NCBI RefSeq assembly: GCF_000018025.1
Contig: NC_009831.1
Location: 2,852,001 to 2,916,000, forward strand
Direction: 5' to 3'
Length of the DNA: 64,000 nucleotides
From: Shewanella sediminis HAW-EB3
GTDB taxonomy: Bacteria > Pseudomonadota > Gammaproteobacteria > Enterobacterales > Shewanellaceae
Positions 1-10,533 of the stretch are shown here, one piece after another. Position 1 is the first letter of the stretch. Each line of letters starts with the position of its first letter. Under the pieces are notes generated by a model. That model ran no database searches. It had not been told where the DNA came from and saw nothing but the letters and a program-made list of their open reading frames with translations. The position numbers and the translations under genes were made by a program.

Positions 1-144
1 TATCTATTAGATCTGAAGAAACCAAGAGATATTAATTCACAATGAAAAGGAGAATTCATAGCAAAGCAACATTTATTTGCCTCTATCTTGAAGCCTTGTG
101 CTAATGTAACTTGATGTAGTCATTGTATTAAGTAGCAAAATAGC

Positions 145-732
145 ATGAGTCACTTATTCGCCCATCTCGCTCGCATGAAATTAATTCAACGCTGGCCATT
201 AATGTACAATGTTAGAAGTGAAAATGTGCAGGAACACTCCTTGCAAGTGGCTATGGTTGCACATGCCCTGGCCATCATTAGCAATCAAAAATTTGGAACG
301 CAACTGAGTCCGGATAGAGCCGCTACCGTCGCTATCTTTCACGACGCCAGTGAGATCTTGACAGGTGATCTCCCTACCCCGGTTAAATATTTCAATAAAG
401 AGATAGAGGCCGAGTATAAAAAAATCGAGGCCATCGCAGAACACAGACTGTTAGAGATGGTGCCTGAGGAGTTTAAAAGTGATTACCAGTCGCTGTTATC
501 CAGTGAGTATGCCGACAGTGAATATAAACAGCTGGTTAAATCCGCCGATACCCTTTGTGCATTCCTTAAATGTTTAGAAGAGCATAGGGCCGGGAATAAT
601 GAATTTAATACTGCCAGGAAACGACTCGAGCAGTCGTTAGAGCAAGATCCGAACCCGGCAGTTAAATATTTCATCGACTGCTTTATTCCCAGCTTTAAAC
701 TAAACCTGGATGACATTAACAGATTACTTTAA
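145..732 (+). CDS. yfbR: 5'-deoxynucleotidase, HD domain (YfbR)
   Basis: This enzyme removes the phosphate from deoxyribonucleoside 5'-monophosphates in the cytoplasm and helps balance dNTP pools. The 195-residue length is close to that of E. coli YfbR. Visible family residues are RW at 16-17, H31, the HD pair H66-D67 followed by E70 and D75 ([10 protein letters not shown]), and a later D134 in SADTLCAF; these match the metal- and substrate-binding positions known in the family. The start is the first ATG giving the conserved [11 protein letters not shown] beginning, although no clear ribosome binding site precedes it. dgt follows 21 bases downstream on the same strand, so the two nucleotide hydrolases are probably co-transcribed. 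Confidence 0.93.
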   Translation: MSHLFAHLARMKLIQRWPLMYNVRSENVQEHSLQVAMVAHALAIISNQKFGTQLSPDRAATVAIFHDASEILTGDLPTPVKYFNKEIEAEYKKIEAIAEHRLLEMVPEEFKSDYQSLLSSEYADSEYKQLVKSADTLCAFLKCLEEHRAGNNEFNTARKRLEQSLEQDPNPAVKYFIDCFIPSFKLNLDDINRLL

Positions 733-753
733 CTCGCAAAAATAAGGTTACCG

Positions 754-2088
754 ATGACAGAGTCTCTATGGCACGAAAGGCGTCTGACGGAAGAGAAGAA
801 AAGGCGCAACGATCATCGCAGTCCCTATCAAAGGGATCGAGCGCGGATCCTTCACTCCGCGGCATTCAGACGTTTGCAGGCTAAGACACAAGTGCTCGGT
901 GTAGGCATGAACGATTTCTACCGCACCCGACTCACTCACTCATTAGAGGTGTCTCAAATAGGAACCGGCATTCGCGCTCAGCTAAAACAAAAACGGCCGG
1001 AATTTGATCACCTGTTTGATTCAATGAGTTTAATTGAATCTCTCTGCCTCGCTCACGATATCGGACACCCGCCATTTGGCCATGGCGGAGAGGTGGCACT
1101 CAACTATATGATGCGCGATCACGGCGGCTTCGAAGGAAATGGTCAAACATTCAGAATACTCACAGGACTGGAACCCTATACCGAATACTATGGCATGAAC
1201 CTGTGCAGGCGTACCCTGTTGGGGATCTTAAAATACCCGGCTCCTTACTCATCGTTATACCGCGCTTCCGGTAACAAGCCAGTTAACAACATCAGACAAC
1301 TTAAGCCTTCACAGTGGACGCCGGTTAAGGGAATTTTCGATGATGACAGTGGGATTTTAGATTGGGTGCTCGAGCCGTTAAACGGATCGGACCGGGAAAG
1401 ATTTTTATCCCACCGTGATCTCGGTGCCAATAAGCACCTGCGTACGCAATTTAAATCATTAGATTGCTCTGTAATGGAGCTTGCCGATGACATCGCTTAT
1501 GCCGTACATGATCTCGAAGATGCTATTGTCATGGGCATTGTCACACCATCTCAATGGCAGCAGGATGTGGCGTCGAAACTCACGTTGAGTCATGATGCAT
1601 GGATTAAAGAGGAGTTTACCAACATAGGGCAGAATCTGTTCTCTCATCAACACCATCTCAGAAAAGATGCTATCGGCACTTTGGTCAATGGATTTGTTAC
1701 CGCCATCGATATCGTTGAAGACAGAGCCTTTACCGACCCCCTTTTACGTTTCAATGCGGGCCTCGATACCAGTTTCTCGGAAGCCTTAGAGGTGTTGAAG
1801 CAGTTTGTCTATAAATATGTGATCAGAAAGCCTGAGATCCAGATGCTCGAATACAAGGGACAACAGATTGTGATGGAGCTGTTTGAGGCATTTGAGTCAG
1901 ATCCGGAGCGATTACTGCCAACCCATACTCAGGAGCGCTGGCGGGAGAGTCACACCAAAGGGCTAAACAGCCATCGAGTTATCGCCGATTACATCTCTGG
2001 CATGACAGATGAATTCGCCGCCAGACTTCATCAGCACCTCTTCAATCCTAAGGCAGGTTCTATGATAGAGCTAAATGGAGAGCTTTAG
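754..2088 (+). CDS. dgt: dGTP triphosphohydrolase-like HD protein
   Basis: It is a member of the dGTPase family, which cleaves dNTPs to the nucleoside plus triphosphate. The 444-residue protein has the N-terminal arginine-rich [11 protein letters not shown] segment typical of the family, H62 (RLTHSLEV), the H101-D102 pair in [15 protein letters not shown], and [16 protein letters not shown], which supplies a further metal-binding Asp. The ATG follows an AAGG ribosome binding site. It is shorter than E. coli Dgt (about 505 residues) and fits the dGTPase-like subgroup, so its exact nucleotide preference is uncertain. It lies directly behind yfbR. Confidence 0.92.
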   Translation: MTESLWHERRLTEEKKRRNDHRSPYQRDRARILHSAAFRRLQAKTQVLGVGMNDFYRTRLTHSLEVSQIGTGIRAQLKQKRPEFDHLFDSMSLIESLCLAHDIGHPPFGHGGEVALNYMMRDHGGFEGNGQTFRILTGLEPYTEYYGMNLCRRTLLGILKYPAPYSSLYRASGNKPVNNIRQLKPSQWTPVKGIFDDDSGILDWVLEPLNGSDRERFLSHRDLGANKHLRTQFKSLDCSVMELADDIAYAVHDLEDAIVMGIVTPSQWQQDVASKLTLSHDAWIKEEFTNIGQNLFSHQHHLRKDAIGTLVNGFVTAIDIVEDRAFTDPLLRFNAGLDTSFSEALEVLKQFVYKYVIRKPEIQMLEYKGQQIVMELFEAFESDPERLLPTHTQERWRESHTKGLNSHRVIADYISGMTDEFAARLHQHLFNPKAGSMIELNGEL

Positions 2089-2157
2089 ACTTTTGAGCGA
2101 GCGTTCCGGGAGTGACGATAAAAGCCTTAAGTCTCTATAGTTCCGGATAGAGAGTCG

Positions 2158-2847
2158 TTACTCCAAAGGCGCTCGGTTATTGGGCCGGGCAAGAATAACC
2201 TCCGATGGGAACAACATCTGCTGGATATATTCCCGCGTCTCTACCTTAAAACCCGATGCTATGAGCTCATCGGTTAACGTGACGCCTCTACAACCTCCCA
2301 TCAATTTTGGCGATAGATGGTATATCAACTCATACATTCGACTGAACCGAGACTCTCCCTGAGTCATATTCACTAAAATCAGTCGACCATCGTGTTTCAA
2401 CACCCTTTTAAACTCATTGAGAATAACAGGCATCTCTTTAAAGGCGATCAGATCGAACATGTAATTATTCATGAGAATATCGACACTATGACTCTCTATA
2501 TTGAGTTTAAATGCACTTCCTGTTTCCAGCTGATAAGTCGCATTTTCAACCTTCTTGAGTCTGGCCTTTGCCTTGTCGAGCATACCGGTCGAGATGTCGA
2601 TGCCGATGTTTGTTCCTGTGGGATTTTGTTTTACAAGCTCTGCAAAAGTTAAACCCGTCCCGACCGCGACTTCCAGGATAGCGCTACCATCATCGATGCT
2701 AGCCAACTCGAGTGCCCTGCTTCTGGCCTTAGTTTCTGTCAGTGCGCCCCAGATATCATAAACGGGTGCAAGTTTATCGTATACCGCAATTATCTTATGT
2801 TGAGGCACACAAGCATCTTGTACCTGAGTTGCACGGCGACGAAACAT
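2158..2847 (-). CDS. Class I SAM-dependent methyltransferase
   Basis: This is a 229-residue cytoplasmic methyltransferase with a Rossmann SAM-binding core. Motif I is EVAVGTGLTF near residue 59, followed by the acidic strand end GIDIS and a post-motif region resembling the UbiE/COQ5 type (motif IV MNNYMFDLI, then LNEFKRVLKHDGRLILVN). The start is supported by AGGAGG about seven bases upstream of the ATG. The substrate cannot be told from sequence; phospholipids or quinone precursors are possible by family resemblance. It is convergent with dgt. Confidence 0.82.
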   Translation of the reverse strand: MFRRRATQVQDACVPQHKIIAVYDKLAPVYDIWGALTETKARSRALELASIDDGSAILEVAVGTGLTFAELVKQNPTGTNIGIDISTGMLDKAKARLKKVENATYQLETGSAFKLNIESHSVDILMNNYMFDLIAFKEMPVILNEFKRVLKHDGRLILVNMTQGESRFSRMYELIYHLSPKLMGGCRGVTLTDELIASGFKVETREYIQQMLFPSEVILARPNNRAPLE

Positions 2848-2945
2848 GACAAACGCCTCCTAAAGTTTCTGGCAGCGATTATAGGGATACCTTAAGTATC
2901 AACCTTAACTGTATATCTGCAAGGATTCAGTGTGACGTTACTCTT

Positions 2946-3293
2946 TTATTGCAGCTCAGCTTTTTTCAGCAAAAGCTCACCAATAAAATCGATCGATGAA
3001 ACGATCCCTTTAATGGCATCATTCTCGACCACTAGAAGGTGATGAATATTATGAGCAACCATAAGTTCGGCAGCCTCTTTAATGGAAGTATCCGTTCCGA
3101 CTTCGATAATTTTATGGGTGCACTTCTACTTTGAACAAGAGTCCCATGCCCGCTCAATTTTGGCGTCCTTATTACTCGCATGAAAGTGAACAATATCCGT
3201 TGAACTAACAACCTTAAAACACCTGCCACTGACATCGACAACAGGAGCGCATGAATGCGATATTTGATTTAGTATTGGTAATATATAGGTAGG
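2946..3293 (-). pseudogene. Broken CBS-domain protein
   Basis: Reading the minus strand in one frame gives a recognisable CBS-domain sequence: APVVDVSGRC and VVSSTDIVHFHA in the first part, then after an in-frame TAG at 3126-3128 (frame kept), THKIIEVGTDTSIKEAAEL and HHLLVVENDAIKGIVSS, ending at TAA 2946-2948. A TAA at 3294-3296 closes the frame upstream, and no start codon with a ribosome binding site is evident there, so the 5' half also seems to be lost. CBS domains bind adenine nucleotides; the intact relative would be a small two-CBS protein. Readthrough or a sequencing error at the TAG cannot be excluded, but the missing beginning argues for real decay. Confidence 0.7.
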
Positions 3294-3370
3294 TTAAAAG
3301 GAAAATTATCGATAAATTAATGACAATTCGCCCAATTTATTAGAGACCTATTAATAATAGATGCATAAAA

Positions 3371-3392
3371 AAACGCACATAAAAGTGCGTTT
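3371..3392 (-). terminator. Rho-independent terminator after marC-like gene
   Basis: An eight-base-pair stem (AAACGCAC / GTGCGTTT) with a six-base loop lies 30 bases beyond the stop of the marC-like gene. On the minus strand it is followed by a run of T residues. Confidence 0.75.
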
Positions 3393-3421
3393 ATATAGAT
3401 GCGGTATCATCGATGCGATAG

Positions 3422-4054
3422 CTAACCCAGCAAACTCGGGAAGAGGCCTTTGAAACCTGCGGCAATCACTTCGATTCCGATGGATAGCATCAATAGTCCC
3501 ATCAAACGTGTGATCACGTTAATTCCCGTCTTTCCCAAAACCTTATAGATCACAGGTGCCATTCTAAAGAGTACAAAACTCGTTATTCCAAACAAGACGA
3601 CTGTCAAAGACATGCCGATAAGGTTAATGAAAGAATCATGCTCTGCGGCCGACACGATTACCGAACTGATCGCACCGGGGCCAGCCATTAACGGCAGCGC
3701 TAAAGGAACGACTGCGACGGATTCCATCCCCGACGCTTCACGGTCCTCCTCTTTATTGCGTTTCACTTCACCTAACTTACCCTGAAGCATAGACATGGCA
3801 ATAATGGCTATCAGCGAACCACCCGCTATACGAAATGCTGAAAGCGAAATACTAAACATATTCAAAATATGTTGTCCCGCTACAATCGTCACCAATAGAA
3901 TGACGACCACCGCAAAATTAGCTACCTTACCGGTATGGTTACGTTCAGCTTCAGTCTGATGACTGGTTAAGCTGACAAAAACCGGTAACAAGCCAACGGG
4001 ATTAATGATCGCCACTAATCCAAGAAAAAATTTAACATAAAGTGTTAAATCCAA
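3422..4054 (-). CDS. MarC/YchE family inner-membrane protein
   Basis: This is a polytopic membrane protein of the MarC family, with about six hydrophobic segments and family motifs INPVGLLPVF near the N-terminus and PLALPLMAGPGAIS in the middle. The family's function is not settled; the early link with antibiotic resistance has not held up. The best start is a TTG at 4054, preceded by GAGGG at seven bases, giving 210 residues beginning MDLTLYVKFF; a TTG eight codons upstream has no ribosome binding site. It is divergent from adhE, the same neighbourhood as ychE-adhE in E. coli, which points to the YchE branch. Confidence 0.87.
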   Translation of the reverse strand: MDLTLYVKFFLGLVAIINPVGLLPVFVSLTSHQTEAERNHTGKVANFAVVVILLVTIVAGQHILNMFSISLSAFRIAGGSLIAIIAMSMLQGKLGEVKRNKEEDREASGMESVAVVPLALPLMAGPGAISSVIVSAAEHDSFINLIGMSLTVVLFGITSFVLFRMAPVIYKVLGKTGINVITRLMGLLMLSIGIEVIAAGFKGLFPSLLG

Positions 4055-4271
4055 GTACTTACCCTCTACAATAAACAATAAAGCTGTTTTATTATTTAGC
4101 TCATAACGAATTTCGCTACTGTACCCTATGATTGCTTATGGGAAAAATGAGTTTTTATAATTTATTTCACATTTTCAGATAAAAAAAATTAATCAACAAA
4201 CTCTGTTATTGCCGTTAAAGTGTGCAAACAAGTTGTTAACATCGTTATTTTATTACATATACAGCCGGATT

Positions 4272-4287
4272 TGTGGTTATGATCACG
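4272..4287 (+). promoter_or_regulatory. Possible CRP-type site upstream of adhE
   Basis: TGTGG-N6-TCACG matches the CRP half-sites TGTGA-N6-TCACA at eight of ten positions. It lies about 92 bases before the adhE start in the roughly 300-base divergent region between the marC-like gene and adhE. Nothing else in that region was recognised with confidence. This is a visual match only. Confidence 0.4.
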
Positions 4288-4378
4288 GTTAATATTGGCA
4301 TTTGGGTGTAATTTTTCTCCATGGAGATGATTTAGCCAAATCACCAAGTTTTGCTAAATTTTTTTCGAGGAACATATT

Positions 4379-6979
4379 ATGACTGTGACAAATGAACAAG
4401 AACTCGATCTTCTTGTACAACGTGTAGCAGATGCTCAGGCCGAATATGCAAATTTCAGTCAGGAGCAGGTAGATAAAATATTTCGAGCTGCGGCACTCGC
4501 CGCTGCAGATGCCAGGATCTCATTAGCCAAGATGGCTGCCAATGAAACTGGCATGGGTGTGATTGAAGATAAAGTGATTAAGAATCACTTTGCATCTGAA
4601 TACATCTACAACAAATACAAAGATGAGAAGACATGTGGGATATTGGATGAAGATCCGACATTCGGCACCATTACTATAGCGGAACCTGTCGGCATTATTT
4701 GTGGCATCGTGCCAACGACAAACCCGACTTCTACCGCCATTTTCAAGGCATTGATCAGCCTCAAGACTCGTAACGGCATTATTTTCTCACCTCACCCTCG
4801 CGCCAAAGAGTCCACGACTACAGCTGCAAGGTTAGTATTAAATGCAGCCATCGAAGCCGGCGCACCTAAAGATATTATCGGTTGGATCGACGAGCCTAGT
4901 GTTGCCCTCTCAAATCAGTTGATGACCCACGACAAGATTAACCTGATCTTGGCAACTGGTGGACCAGGAATGGTTAAAGCGGCCTACTCTTCAGGAAAGC
5001 CGGCTATCGGTGTTGGCGCAGGTAACACCCCAATTGTCATCGATGAAACCGCAGATATTAAACGTGCTGTGAGCTCAATATTGATGTCTAAAACATTCGA
5101 TAACGGCGTGGTCTGTGCCTCCGAACAAGCCGTCGTGATTGTCGATGAGATATACGATACCGTTAAGGAACGTTTTGCTACACATGGTGGCTATATCTTA
5201 TCTAAAGATGAAACAGCTGCGATGCAGAATGTCATCTTAAAAAATGGTGGCCTCAATGCCGATATCGTCGGGCAAAGCGCTGTAACCATAGCCGCCATGG
5301 CCGATATCGAAGTTCCGAGCTGGACTAAGGTATTGATTGGTGAAGTGGAAGATGTTTCTGAAGCTGAAGCATTTGCTCATGAAAAACTATCGCCATTGTT
5401 GGGTATGTATCGAGTCAAAGACTTCGAAGCTGCCATGGATAAAGCCGAAGCTCTGGTTACATTGGGTGGTATTGGTCACACATCGGGTCTGTACACCAAC
5501 CAAGATACACAAACTGAGCGCGTGATGGCATTTGGTTTCCGCATGAAGACTGCGCGAATATTGATTAACACTCCAGCATCACAAGGTGGTATTGGCGATC
5601 TTTATAACTTTAAACTAGCGCCTTCACTTACACTGGGTTGTGGTTCTTGGGGAGGTAACTCTATCTCTGAAAACGTGGGTCCAAGTCACTTAATCAATAA
5701 GAAAATGGTCGCTAAGAGGGCTGAAAATATGTTGTGGCACAAGCTACCGTCTTCAATTTACTTCCGTCGCGGTAGCCTACCTATTGCACTCGAAGAGTTG
5801 AGTGATAAGAAACGCGCCCTTATCGTTACAGATAAATACCTATTTAATAACGGTTACTGTGATGAGACGATTAAGATCCTAAAATCTCAAGGCCTCGAGA
5901 CCGAAATCTTCTACGAAGTGGAAGCCGATCCAACCTTAGCAATTGTCACTCAAGGCGCTAAGATGGCTCAGAGCTTCCAACCCGATGTGATTATCGCGCT
6001 TGGCGGTGGTTCTCCAATGGATGCAGCTAAAATCATCTGGGTGATGTATGAGCATCCCGATGTAGACTTTGCCGACTTGGCATTGCGCTTCATGGATATT
6101 CGTAAGCGTATCTATAAATTCCCTAAATTGGGTGTTAAGGCGCAGATGGTTGCCATCCCTACAACTTCAGGTACAGGTTCAGAAGTGACACCGTTTGCGG
6201 TTGTTACCGATGAAAAAACCGGCATGAAGTACCCTATTGCCGATTATCAGCTAACACCGAATATGGCGATTGTGGATCCGAACCTTGTCATGGACATGCC
6301 AAAATCATTAACCGCTTTTGGTGGCATCGATGCGGTAACCCATGCTCTGGAAGCCTATGTCAGTGTGATGGCCAACGAATACAGCGATGGCCAGGCGCTT
6401 CAGGCCTTGGATCTACTATTTAAGCACCTTCCTGATTCTTATAACCACGGTGCAGCAGCCCCTATTGCACGTGAGAAAGTACACAACGGTGCGACCATTG
6501 CGGGTATCGCCTTTGCTAACGCTTTCTTGGGAATTTGTCACTCGATGGCCCATAAGTTAGGCGCCGAGTTCCACCTTGCACATGGTTTGGCCAATGCATT
6601 ATTGATTAACAATGTGATCCGTTTCAACGCAACTGACATGCCGACTAAACAAGCGGCCTTCAGTCAGTATGACCGTCCTAAGGCACTTTGTCGTTACGCG
6701 AAAATTGCAGAATATTTAAACCTAGGTGGAACGACCGATGAAGAAAAAGTTGAAGCACTCATTGAAGAGGTCGATCAACTCAAGAAGACGATTGGCATTC
6801 CGGCTTCGATCCGAGAAGCAGGAGTCAACGAAGCCGACTTCCTTGCAAAACTCGACGAGCTAGCTGAAGATGCGTTCGATGACCAATGTACAGGGGCTAA
6901 CCCAAGATATCCGCTAATCGAAGAGCTTAAGCAGGTACTGCTTGCAAGTTTCTATGGTACAGCTTACAGCGACAAATAA
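4379..6979 (+). CDS. adhE: Bifunctional acetaldehyde-CoA/alcohol dehydrogenase
   Basis: It reduces acetyl-CoA to acetaldehyde and then ethanol, using two NADH, during fermentation. The 866 residues cover an N-terminal aldehyde dehydrogenase domain (about 1-440) with the catalytic Cys246 in GVVCASEQ, and a C-terminal iron-dependent alcohol dehydrogenase (about 450-866). The NAD-binding GGGSPMDAAK is at about 542-551, and the expected iron ligands are D651, H655, H721 and H735. These positions lie two residues before their E. coli AdhE counterparts. AdhE enzymes form long spirosomes. The ATG follows CGAGG at eight bases. A strong terminator ends the unit, and a possible CRP site precedes it. 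Confidence 0.97.
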   Translation: MTVTNEQELDLLVQRVADAQAEYANFSQEQVDKIFRAAALAAADARISLAKMAANETGMGVIEDKVIKNHFASEYIYNKYKDEKTCGILDEDPTFGTITIAEPVGIICGIVPTTNPTSTAIFKALISLKTRNGIIFSPHPRAKESTTTAARLVLNAAIEAGAPKDIIGWIDEPSVALSNQLMTHDKINLILATGGPGMVKAAYSSGKPAIGVGAGNTPIVIDETADIKRAVSSILMSKTFDNGVVCASEQAVVIVDEIYDTVKERFATHGGYILSKDETAAMQNVILKNGGLNADIVGQSAVTIAAMADIEVPSWTKVLIGEVEDVSEAEAFAHEKLSPLLGMYRVKDFEAAMDKAEALVTLGGIGHTSGLYTNQDTQTERVMAFGFRMKTARILINTPASQGGIGDLYNFKLAPSLTLGCGSWGGNSISENVGPSHLINKKMVAKRAENMLWHKLPSSIYFRRGSLPIALEELSDKKRALIVTDKYLFNNGYCDETIKILKSQGLETEIFYEVEADPTLAIVTQGAKMAQSFQPDVIIALGGGSPMDAAKIIWVMYEHPDVDFADLALRFMDIRKRIYKFPKLGVKAQMVAIPTTSGTGSEVTPFAVVTDEKTGMKYPIADYQLTPNMAIVDPNLVMDMPKSLTAFGGIDAVTHALEAYVSVMANEYSDGQALQALDLLFKHLPDSYNHGAAAPIAREKVHNGATIAGIAFANAFLGICHSMAHKLGAEFHLAHGLANALLINNVIRFNATDMPTKQAAFSQYDRPKALCRYAKIAEYLNLGGTTDEEKVEALIEEVDQLKKTIGIPASIREAGVNEADFLAKLDELAEDAFDDQCTGANPRYPLIEELKQVLLASFYGTAYSDK

Positions 6980-7022
6980 ACTCACTGGACAATTCAGTCA
7001 CTGAGTAAGATTTGACATAATT

Positions 7023-7053
7023 AAAAGCCAGTTACCTTAAGTAACTGGCTTTT
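7023..7053 (+). terminator. Terminator after adhE
   Basis: A 13-base-pair stem (AAAAGCCAGTTAC / GTAACTGGCTTTT) with a five-base loop and a T-tract. The A-rich left arm means it could also serve the convergent hydrolase gene. Confidence 0.9.
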
Positions 7054-7073
7054 TTCTACTCTAGGTAGTGAGT

Positions 7074-7868
7074 CTAATCTTTCTTCCCCAGCCAATCTAA
7101 CATGATGTTGTTGAACCGTTCTGGGGCCTCAATCATTACCCAATGTCTTGTTTGAAATGGCTCCACCCTATTTCGCTTATCAGAGGCAATCTTTTCTACC
7201 CAAGGTGTTGAGTGGAACATGCCGGGTTTATTTTCACCGTACATGAAGAGCAATGGGCAGGTGATCTCCAGAGGAAGATGATCCAGCGATCGTCCTGTTA
7301 ACACATGACTCCACTTCCAATAATAGGAATAGGTCATCGATGAGGTGATAGATCCGGGTTCTCCTGGAGCATGAAGCAGCTTTGCCATCTTACGAGTCAT
7401 GGCATCACCTAATTTTCCACCAATTTTCCATGCCGCAGCCAACCACATCTGGTAACCAAACATAAAGGCTTTCACCTTGGCCGACAACACATGCTCTTTG
7501 GAGCCTGCGTCACCTATATCCACTCCAATAATTCTAGTGACTTTTTCACGATAGTTCATGTAGAACTGGTAACCAAAGAAACATCCCCAGTCATGAAGCA
7601 TCAATGTCACAGGCTTTCCATTGCCGACAGTGTCGACAATGGTATTGATCAGCTGCACGATCTCTTTCAGATCATATGCACGTCTTGGTTTGCTTTTGTC
7701 GTAACCGGGCAAGGTAAACCTAACGCAACGATATCTATCTTTGAGAACTTCAACTTGCTTATCCCAAACCCGGTAGGTATCCGGCCAGCCGTGAACCATC
7801 ACGATGGTTTCATCACCCATACCCTCAACGTAAACATCCACATCTTCAACCTGTATTTTCTCAGTCAT
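7074..7868 (-). CDS. Alpha/beta hydrolase, epoxide-hydrolase-like
   Basis: This is a 264-residue cytoplasmic alpha/beta-fold hydrolase. The oxyanion-hole motif is HGWPDTY at 26-32, and the nucleophile elbow LHDWGCFFGY carries Asp93 instead of Ser, as in epoxide hydrolases and haloalkane dehalogenases. H242 in TRHWVMIEAPE is the likely catalytic base, and a cap-domain region lies between about 115 and 195. No signal peptide is present. The Asp nucleophile argues against an esterase; the natural substrate is unknown. It is transcribed toward the adhE terminator, which may be shared. Confidence 0.85.
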   Translation of the reverse strand: MTEKIQVEDVDVYVEGMGDETIVMVHGWPDTYRVWDKQVEVLKDRYRCVRFTLPGYDKSKPRRAYDLKEIVQLINTIVDTVGNGKPVTLMLHDWGCFFGYQFYMNYREKVTRIIGVDIGDAGSKEHVLSAKVKAFMFGYQMWLAAAWKIGGKLGDAMTRKMAKLLHAPGEPGSITSSMTYSYYWKWSHVLTGRSLDHLPLEITCPLLFMYGENKPGMFHSTPWVEKIASDKRNRVEPFQTRHWVMIEAPERFNNIMLDWLGKKD

Positions 7869-8069
7869 ACCAACTCCGTTATTATTAACGTTTCGAAAAA
7901 ACCAATTTCAAGTAAAAACGACTTTAGAGTAAAAGCTCTAATTCATTTGAGCGTAAAAGGAATGTAACAACAAATCAATATTTAGATAAAGAATGAGTGC
8001 ATTTTTGTGAAAAGTATGACGGCGATCATCGACACATCAGAGGTGCGGGATGACTGTTTATAACAAAAA

Positions 8070-8090
8070 GCCCCAACTGAATGTTGAGGC
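8070..8090 (-). terminator. Terminator after glcB
   Basis: An eight-position stem with one mismatch (GCCTCAAC / GTTGGGGC read on the minus strand) and a five-base loop, followed on that strand by TTTTTGTT, about 45 bases past the glcB stop. Confidence 0.7.
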
Positions 8091-8133
8091 CTTATGCGCT
8101 GAGTGAGGCTAACTTTTTAACACTTTAGACAGT

Positions 8134-10308
8134 TTACGCCTGCTGACGAGACTTTGCCTCGATGCGATAGGCATGCAATAGAGGCTCTGTATATCCTGAT
8201 GGTTGATCTTTTCCTTTAAAAATCAGATCACAAGCTGCTTTAAAAGCGATACCGTCAAATTCAGGTGCCATATTAATATACTGCCTATCGGCTTCATTTT
8301 GTTTATCGACAACTTTCGCCATCTTATGCATTGAAGCGATCACCTGCTCTTCAGTACAGATACCATGTTCGAGCCAGTTGGCGATATGTTGAGATGAGAT
8401 CCTTAACGTTGCCCTGTCTTCCATCAAACCGACATCGTTAATATCCGGTACTTTCGAGCAGCCCACCCCTTGATCGATCCAGCGCACCACATAGCCTAAA
8501 ATTCCCTGAGCGTTATTGTCGAGTTCACGTTGGATCTGTTCATGAGTCAGTTCTGCCGGATTTTCAAGCAGTGGAATCGTCAATATATCCTCCAGACTCG
8601 CCCGCTCTCGTTCACAAAGTAGCTGTTGTCGATCCTGTACATTGATCTGATGGTAGTGCAAAGAGTGTAAGGTTGCTCCATTGGGCGACGGTACCCATGC
8701 CGTATTCGCTCCGGCGGTTGGATGAGCACCTTTCTGAGCTAACATAGCTGCCATCTCATCGGGCATCGCCCACATTCCCTTTCCTATCTGCGCTTTTCCA
8801 GGTAGCCCACAGGCCAAACCAATATCGACATTCCAATCTTCATAGGCATTAATCCAGGCTTGCTGTTTCATCTGAGTCTTGGGAACGAAAGGCCCGGCAA
8901 GCATCGAAGTATGTATTTCATCTCCGGTGCGGTCCAGAAAACCGGTATTGATAAACACGACCCTATCTTGTGCGACCCTAATACACTCCTTGAGGTTGAC
9001 TGTGGTTCTGCGTTCCTCATCCATAATGCCCAACTTAATGGTGTCACGGGATAACTTGAGCGCATCTTCAATTCTAGTGAACAGCTCGCAGGTAAACTCG
9101 ACCTCTTCGGGACCGTGCATCTTGGGCTTAACGATATTAACGGATCCCGCACGGCTATTCGATCGCTTGTTATTGTTGCCTTTTAGATCATGCATAGCGG
9201 CGAGCACAGTCACCATGCCGTCTAAGATCCCTTCCGGGATCTCGTTACCCTCTTTGTCTAAAATCGCATTATTTGTCATCAAATGACCAACATTACGAAT
9301 AAACAACAGACTTCTGCCCGGTAGAGTCAGGTTTCTCCCCTCGGTGTCTTTATACTGGCGATCCTCGTTTAACTCACGGGTGAAGCTCTTACCACTTTTT
9401 TTCACCTCTGCAGACAGAGTGCCTTGCATAAGACCAAGCCAATTACGGTATATTTCACACTTATCTTCGGCATCGACGGCAGCGACGGAGTCTTCACAAT
9501 CCATAATGGTGGTGACGGCGGCTTCGACGAGTAGATCTTTGACATTGGCTTTATCGGTCTTACCGATAGGATGTTCGCCATCTATCTGTATCTCTACATG
9601 TAGGCCGTTATTTTTCAATAAAATCGCTGTTGGTGACTTCTCATCTCCTTGATAGCCAATAAACTTTTCCGGCTCCCGTAAGCGAGTATCGCAACCGTCT
9701 GATAGCGTAACCAACAGGCTTGCCCCATCGACCTGATAATGAACGACTTCACTATGACTCCCAACGGCTAACGGGGCCAGTGTATCTAAGTGTTGTTTAG
9801 CGAACGCGACAACTTTTGCACCGCGAACAGGATTAAAGTGTGCAGTTATTTCTGCGCCGCCATCGAAGCTAATAGCATCGGTACCATACAAGGCATCATA
9901 TAAGCTGCCCCATCGGGCATTAGCAGCATTTAAGGCAAATCGTGCATTTTTAACCGGCACCACTAACTGAGGACCGGCTTGCTCTGCTATTTCGATATCC
10001 ACATTTGCCGTCGACACCAAAAAATCTTCACCTTCAGGAACAAGATAACCAATCTTGGTCAAGAACGCCTTATAGGCGTCAGGTTCATGCTGCTTATGGG
10101 TTAAGTGCCACTGATCGATTTGCTGCTGTAATTCATCACGTTTTTCTAGAAGTGCTCGGTTCTTGGGTCCGAGGTCATCGATTAAGGCTTCAAACTTAGT
10201 CCAGAATCTATCTGAGTCGATCCCTGTCCCCGGAATGATCTGCTCATTGATCAATTCATAGAGCATAGTTGCCACTTGCAGATTGCCAACTTGAATTCGT
10301 GATGTCAT
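8134..10308 (-). CDS. glcB: Malate synthase G
   Basis: It condenses glyoxylate with acetyl-CoA to form malate, the second step of the glyoxylate shunt. The 724-residue length is almost that of E. coli GlcB (723), and the family blocks are present: [12 protein letters not shown] (active-site Arg and acidic residues), [32 protein letters not shown], and the C-terminal lid with [10 protein letters not shown] and EDRATLRIS. The ATG is preceded by AAGGGA. A LysR-family regulator lies 225 bases upstream on the same strand and isocitrate lyase lies beyond it on the other strand, so both shunt enzymes are in one small region. Confidence 0.96.
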   Translation of the reverse strand: MTSRIQVGNLQVATMLYELINEQIIPGTGIDSDRFWTKFEALIDDLGPKNRALLEKRDELQQQIDQWHLTHKQHEPDAYKAFLTKIGYLVPEGEDFLVSTANVDIEIAEQAGPQLVVPVKNARFALNAANARWGSLYDALYGTDAISFDGGAEITAHFNPVRGAKVVAFAKQHLDTLAPLAVGSHSEVVHYQVDGASLLVTLSDGCDTRLREPEKFIGYQGDEKSPTAILLKNNGLHVEIQIDGEHPIGKTDKANVKDLLVEAAVTTIMDCEDSVAAVDAEDKCEIYRNWLGLMQGTLSAEVKKSGKSFTRELNEDRQYKDTEGRNLTLPGRSLLFIRNVGHLMTNNAILDKEGNEIPEGILDGMVTVLAAMHDLKGNNNKRSNSRAGSVNIVKPKMHGPEEVEFTCELFTRIEDALKLSRDTIKLGIMDEERRTTVNLKECIRVAQDRVVFINTGFLDRTGDEIHTSMLAGPFVPKTQMKQQAWINAYEDWNVDIGLACGLPGKAQIGKGMWAMPDEMAAMLAQKGAHPTAGANTAWVPSPNGATLHSLHYHQINVQDRQQLLCERERASLEDILTIPLLENPAELTHEQIQRELDNNAQGILGYVVRWIDQGVGCSKVPDINDVGLMEDRATLRISSQHIANWLEHGICTEEQVIASMHKMAKVVDKQNEADRQYINMAPEFDGIAFKAACDLIFKGKDQPSGYTEPLLHAYRIEAKSRQQA

Positions 10309-10533
10309 ATCGCATCCCTTCTGTTAATTAACTGATGTCAGCTTGATAGCGACTCTTCTATTATTCGAACCTGAATCCCATTTACTTTTACCATTCATAC
10401 CAAAATACCGAAGGTTTTATAAGCAAGTATGGAAAATAAGACAATTATGAGTCTATATCACCCTATTGGCATATATGTAATTTATCGTAATTATTATTGG
10501 CATTCATACAAATTATAATACTCAACATTCAGC

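Noticed and set aside
1..144. Possible end of another gene upstream of yfbR
   Set aside because: No frame with a recognisable product could be supported in these 144 bases.
145..2088. yfbR-dgt as an antiphage dNTP-depletion system
   Set aside because: Both have ordinary family lengths and motifs and a housekeeping setting, and no defence genes surround them.
2132..2153. Hairpin between dgt and the methyltransferase as a terminator
   Set aside because: A seven-base weak stem (TCTCTAT / ATAGAGA) with no T-run on either strand.
8868..9286. Overlapping open frames on both strands inside glcB
   Set aside because: They lie within malate synthase G, have no features of their own, and arise from codon bias.
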